A stretch of DNA of 64,000 nt from a bacterium (GTDB lineage: Bacteria; Armatimonadota; Abditibacteriia; Abditibacteriales; Abditibacteriaceae), in NCBI GenBank assembly GCA_004172935.1, contig SDZD01000006.1, positions 62,001-126,000 on the forward strand, read 5' to 3'. This document shows, piece after piece, positions 62,043 to 64,000 of this stretch (positions are counted from its first letter, which is position 1; each line of letters starts with the position of its first letter). The translations under genes and the position numbers were made by a program. The notes under the pieces are model-generated. The model ran no database searches. It was not told the origin of the DNA and was given only the letters and a program-made list of their open reading frames with translations.

Positions 62043-63902
62043 TTAGCCAGCGGTGGGTGTCAGGCGGGCGACGTAGCCGCCGTTACCGCGCATATCGAAG
62101 GTGAGGGTGTCTTTGCTCGACACGGTTTTTTGCGTGCGGTTCCAGCCCGCGTTGTTGGCAGGCAAGTCAGCCATTGTATCGGCGCGATAGGAGCCTTTGC
62201 CCAGAAAATCGAGTTTGATGCGTAGTGGGCGATCTTCGTCGCCGTTGATGACACCGATGAACCACTCGTTGCCTTTGCGGCGCGCGAAGGCTGCCATGCG
62301 GCTGACTTCGCTGTCGGGAAGCACGATGGTTTCGTCCCATGTGGAGGGAATGGATTTCAGGATGTCTACGCCGGGATGTTGCAGGTAGTTGTCGGGGCTA
62401 CCACCATAGCAGAGGAACGGCGAAGTGTAGACGATGGCCTGTGCCAGTTCGTGCGTCCAGCTGGAGCCGTTCAAGCGGCCTGAGCGCCAATCGGTGGGGG
62501 TGAAGTCGGCGTGGCCCTGAACATAGCGAGTGAAGGGGAGAGCGGTGTCGTGTGTGGCGGGCAGTTTGCCGCTTTCGCGCCCGAAAATAGCTTCGCGCGT
62601 CATTTCGTTGGGCCATGTGCGCTCGCGTCCGCTGGGTTTGACGGCGCCGTGGAAGTCGATCATCAGTTGATATTTGGCGGCGTCGCGCAAGGTGTCGTCG
62701 TACCACTGCACCCAGGTCGTGTTGGGACGCTGGGGGAAGTCGATTTTGAGTCCGACTAAGCCGACATCTTTGGCCTTCTGGAAGTAGGCGAGACGGTCAG
62801 CGGGTCTGAACACTTCGTTGGAGTTGACCCATGCCCAAATTTTGACGTTATGGGTGGTGGCGTAATCGACCACGTCTTTAATGTTTTCCCACTGGCCTTT
62901 GGCGCCAGATTTCCAGTCACGCCAGCCGTCGTCGATGAGGTAGTATTCGAATCCGAGTTTTTGCGTCCAATCGACCCACTGATTCTGGGCTTCGAGACGG
63001 GGGCGGCCTGTGACCATCCAGTGCCAGTTGCCGCGACCGGGTTTTATCCATGTGGCTCTTGCCAGTTCGGGGGTTGGCGGAGGGCACAGATTGCGGAGCA
63101 AGTCGCTGTTGACGAGGCCGTTGAGGTCGGGGGTGAGCATGGTGACACGCCACGGCGAGAGAATTTCGCCGTCGTTGTTCCAGCCGTCCCTATCTTTGTC
63201 GAAGATGGCAGAGACGGTCTGGTTGCCTGCGGCGCGCAGGGCCATGTCGCTGTATTTGACGGTGTTGGCCTCGCTGACGAAGGCGTAGCCGAGGCCACCG
63301 GGCAGTTTGGCGGTGAGGGGAGCGCCGATTACGGCATCGGGAGTCATGTGTTCGACGACCTGCTCCAAAAATGGGCGTTCGTAGTTGCTGGTATCGGCCT
63401 GATGCCAGACGACGCTGCCCATCGGCAATTTCCACGTGGTGGTTTCGCCGTTGATTTTGTGTTGGCCTTGAAGTGGGACGTGGTAGCGTATGGCGACGCC
63501 ATCATCGAAGGCGCGCACTTCTAACTGCCATTTGGTGGCGCCGCTTGTCACCGGGAAAATGGCTTCGCGGTAGGAGTTGGTCGCCGTGGTGTGGACGCCT
63601 GTGACCGGGTAGGTTTCTTTGAAGTCGCGCGTGGTGGCTTTGCCCAAAGTCGCGTTCAGTCCCAGATTCTGGTCGTCCACTGTGATGCCGAGCGAAGATG
63701 GTTCGATGGCGGTTTTGCCATTGAATGAGACGCTATAGGTGAGTGCGCCCAATGCCGATGGGGTAATGAGCGCTTTGACGCGGTTGTTGGGACTGGATAC
63801 CTGAAGTTCCTGAGCGAGTGCGCTGGAAACCAGTTGGCCTGAACTGGCGACGACGAGGGCCAGAGTCAGAATTTTGAAAGGTCGTTTGGCTGAAAGAATC
63901 AT
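62043..63902 (-). CDS. Secreted GH97 alpha-glycosidase
   Basis: A 619-residue enzyme of glycoside hydrolase family 97. A signal peptide ends SALAQE. The N-terminal beta-sandwich (QVSSPNNRVKALITPSALGALTYSV) is the family supersandwich. The TIM barrel carries YYLIDDGWRDW, IWAWVNSNEV, and VGLKIDFPQRPN, in which KIDF has an Asp at the position of the retaining-clade nucleophile. Thus alpha-galactosidase-type retaining activity is more likely than inverting alpha-glucosidase; this is inference. It starts 23 bp upstream of the esterase gene on the same strand, likely one operon. Confidence 0.93.
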   Translation of the reverse strand: MILSAKRPFKILTLALVVASSGQLVSSALAQELQVSSPNNRVKALITPSALGALTYSVSFNGKTAIEPSSLGITVDDQNLGLNATLGKATTRDFKETYPVTGVHTTATNSYREAIFPVTSGATKWQLEVRAFDDGVAIRYHVPLQGQHKINGETTTWKLPMGSVVWHQADTSNYERPFLEQVVEHMTPDAVIGAPLTAKLPGGLGYAFVSEANTVKYSDMALRAAGNQTVSAIFDKDRDGWNNDGEILSPWRVTMLTPDLNGLVNSDLLRNLCPPPTPELARATWIKPGRGNWHWMVTGRPRLEAQNQWVDWTQKLGFEYYLIDDGWRDWKSGAKGQWENIKDVVDYATTHNVKIWAWVNSNEVFRPADRLAYFQKAKDVGLVGLKIDFPQRPNTTWVQWYDDTLRDAAKYQLMIDFHGAVKPSGRERTWPNEMTREAIFGRESGKLPATHDTALPFTRYVQGHADFTPTDWRSGRLNGSSWTHELAQAIVYTSPFLCYGGSPDNYLQHPGVDILKSIPSTWDETIVLPDSEVSRMAAFARRKGNEWFIGVINGDEDRPLRIKLDFLGKGSYRADTMADLPANNAGWNRTQKTVSSKDTLTFDMRGNGGYVARLTPTAG

Positions 63903-64000
63903 GATTGATGGGCGCTGCAAGGTGCGGCGCTTCGATGTGTGGCGACGCGAAGGTTAGTTGGTCGCCTGAATTGGGACTGCAAGCCGTGAGGGGGATATAG

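Overview
The window looks like chromosomal DNA of a free-living, saprophytic, diderm bacterium of moderately high G+C. Lnt (apolipoprotein N-acyltransferase), a lipoprotein solute-binding protein and many Sec signal peptides point to an outer membrane. RNase Y followed by SpoVS, both futalosine-pathway radical SAM enzymes (MqnC and MqnE) and a set of secreted GH10/GH78/GH97 and esterase enzymes fit the Armatimonadota/Abditibacteriota neighbourhood. This placement is inference; no rRNA gene is present to test it.

Layout. 1-3.9 kb: end of an MFS exporter, a DUF2262-like protein, and a Ser/Thr kinase with a Cys/His knuckle in its N-lobe and a multi-pass membrane tail. 4-10.3 kb: a membrane protein with a spermidine-synthase-like core, cysS, a REP/RAYT module and a secreted sulfatase. 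10.4-16.5 kb: two membrane proteins of unknown function, enolase, a DivIC/FtsB-like protein, lnt, a J-domain/HTH protein and a DinB protein. 16.5-21.3 kb: an aromatic and histidine biosynthesis group (hisC, aroF, tyrA, aroA) closed by a strong hairpin. 21.5-27.1 kb, minus strand: spoVS, rny, a glycine-rich secreted protein and a phosphohexomutase. 27.1-39.9 kb: a membrane glycosyltransferase, a short UvrC-like nuclease, DedA, GH10 xylanase, a beta-CASP-like nuclease, hydrolases, peroxiredoxin, a sugar-dehydrogenase-like beta-propeller, a Nei/Fpg glycosylase and AcpH. 39.9-50.5 kb: mqnC with two Cys-rich membrane proteins upstream, a surface-glycan group (two GT2, two GT39-like proteins, methyltransferase, GtrA), then mqnE. 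50.7-56.3 kb: an SDR, a CxxCH haem protein, glmS and a metal/cobalamin-type binding lipoprotein. 56.6-63.9 kb: secreted rhamnosidase, sialate O-acetylesterase and GH97, a small plant or microbial polysaccharide degradation locus.

The genes form three themes: central and aromatic metabolism (eno, aroF, tyrA, aroA, hisC; menaquinone via mqnC/mqnE), envelope building (lnt, divIC, glmS, pgm, glycosyltransferases, GtrA), and polysaccharide scavenging (GH10, GH78, GH97, sulfatase, acetylesterase). Two features run across the window. One is a family of small 7/7/7 palindromic REP-like elements next to a RAYT transposase. The other is a recurrent TANNNT box exactly 8 nt before the start codon with no Shine-Dalgarno, which suggests leaderless mRNAs. 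No tRNA, rRNA, CRISPR array or prophage was recognised, and no gene-free stretch exceeds 300 bp. Most starts were chosen by eye and may be off by a few codons.
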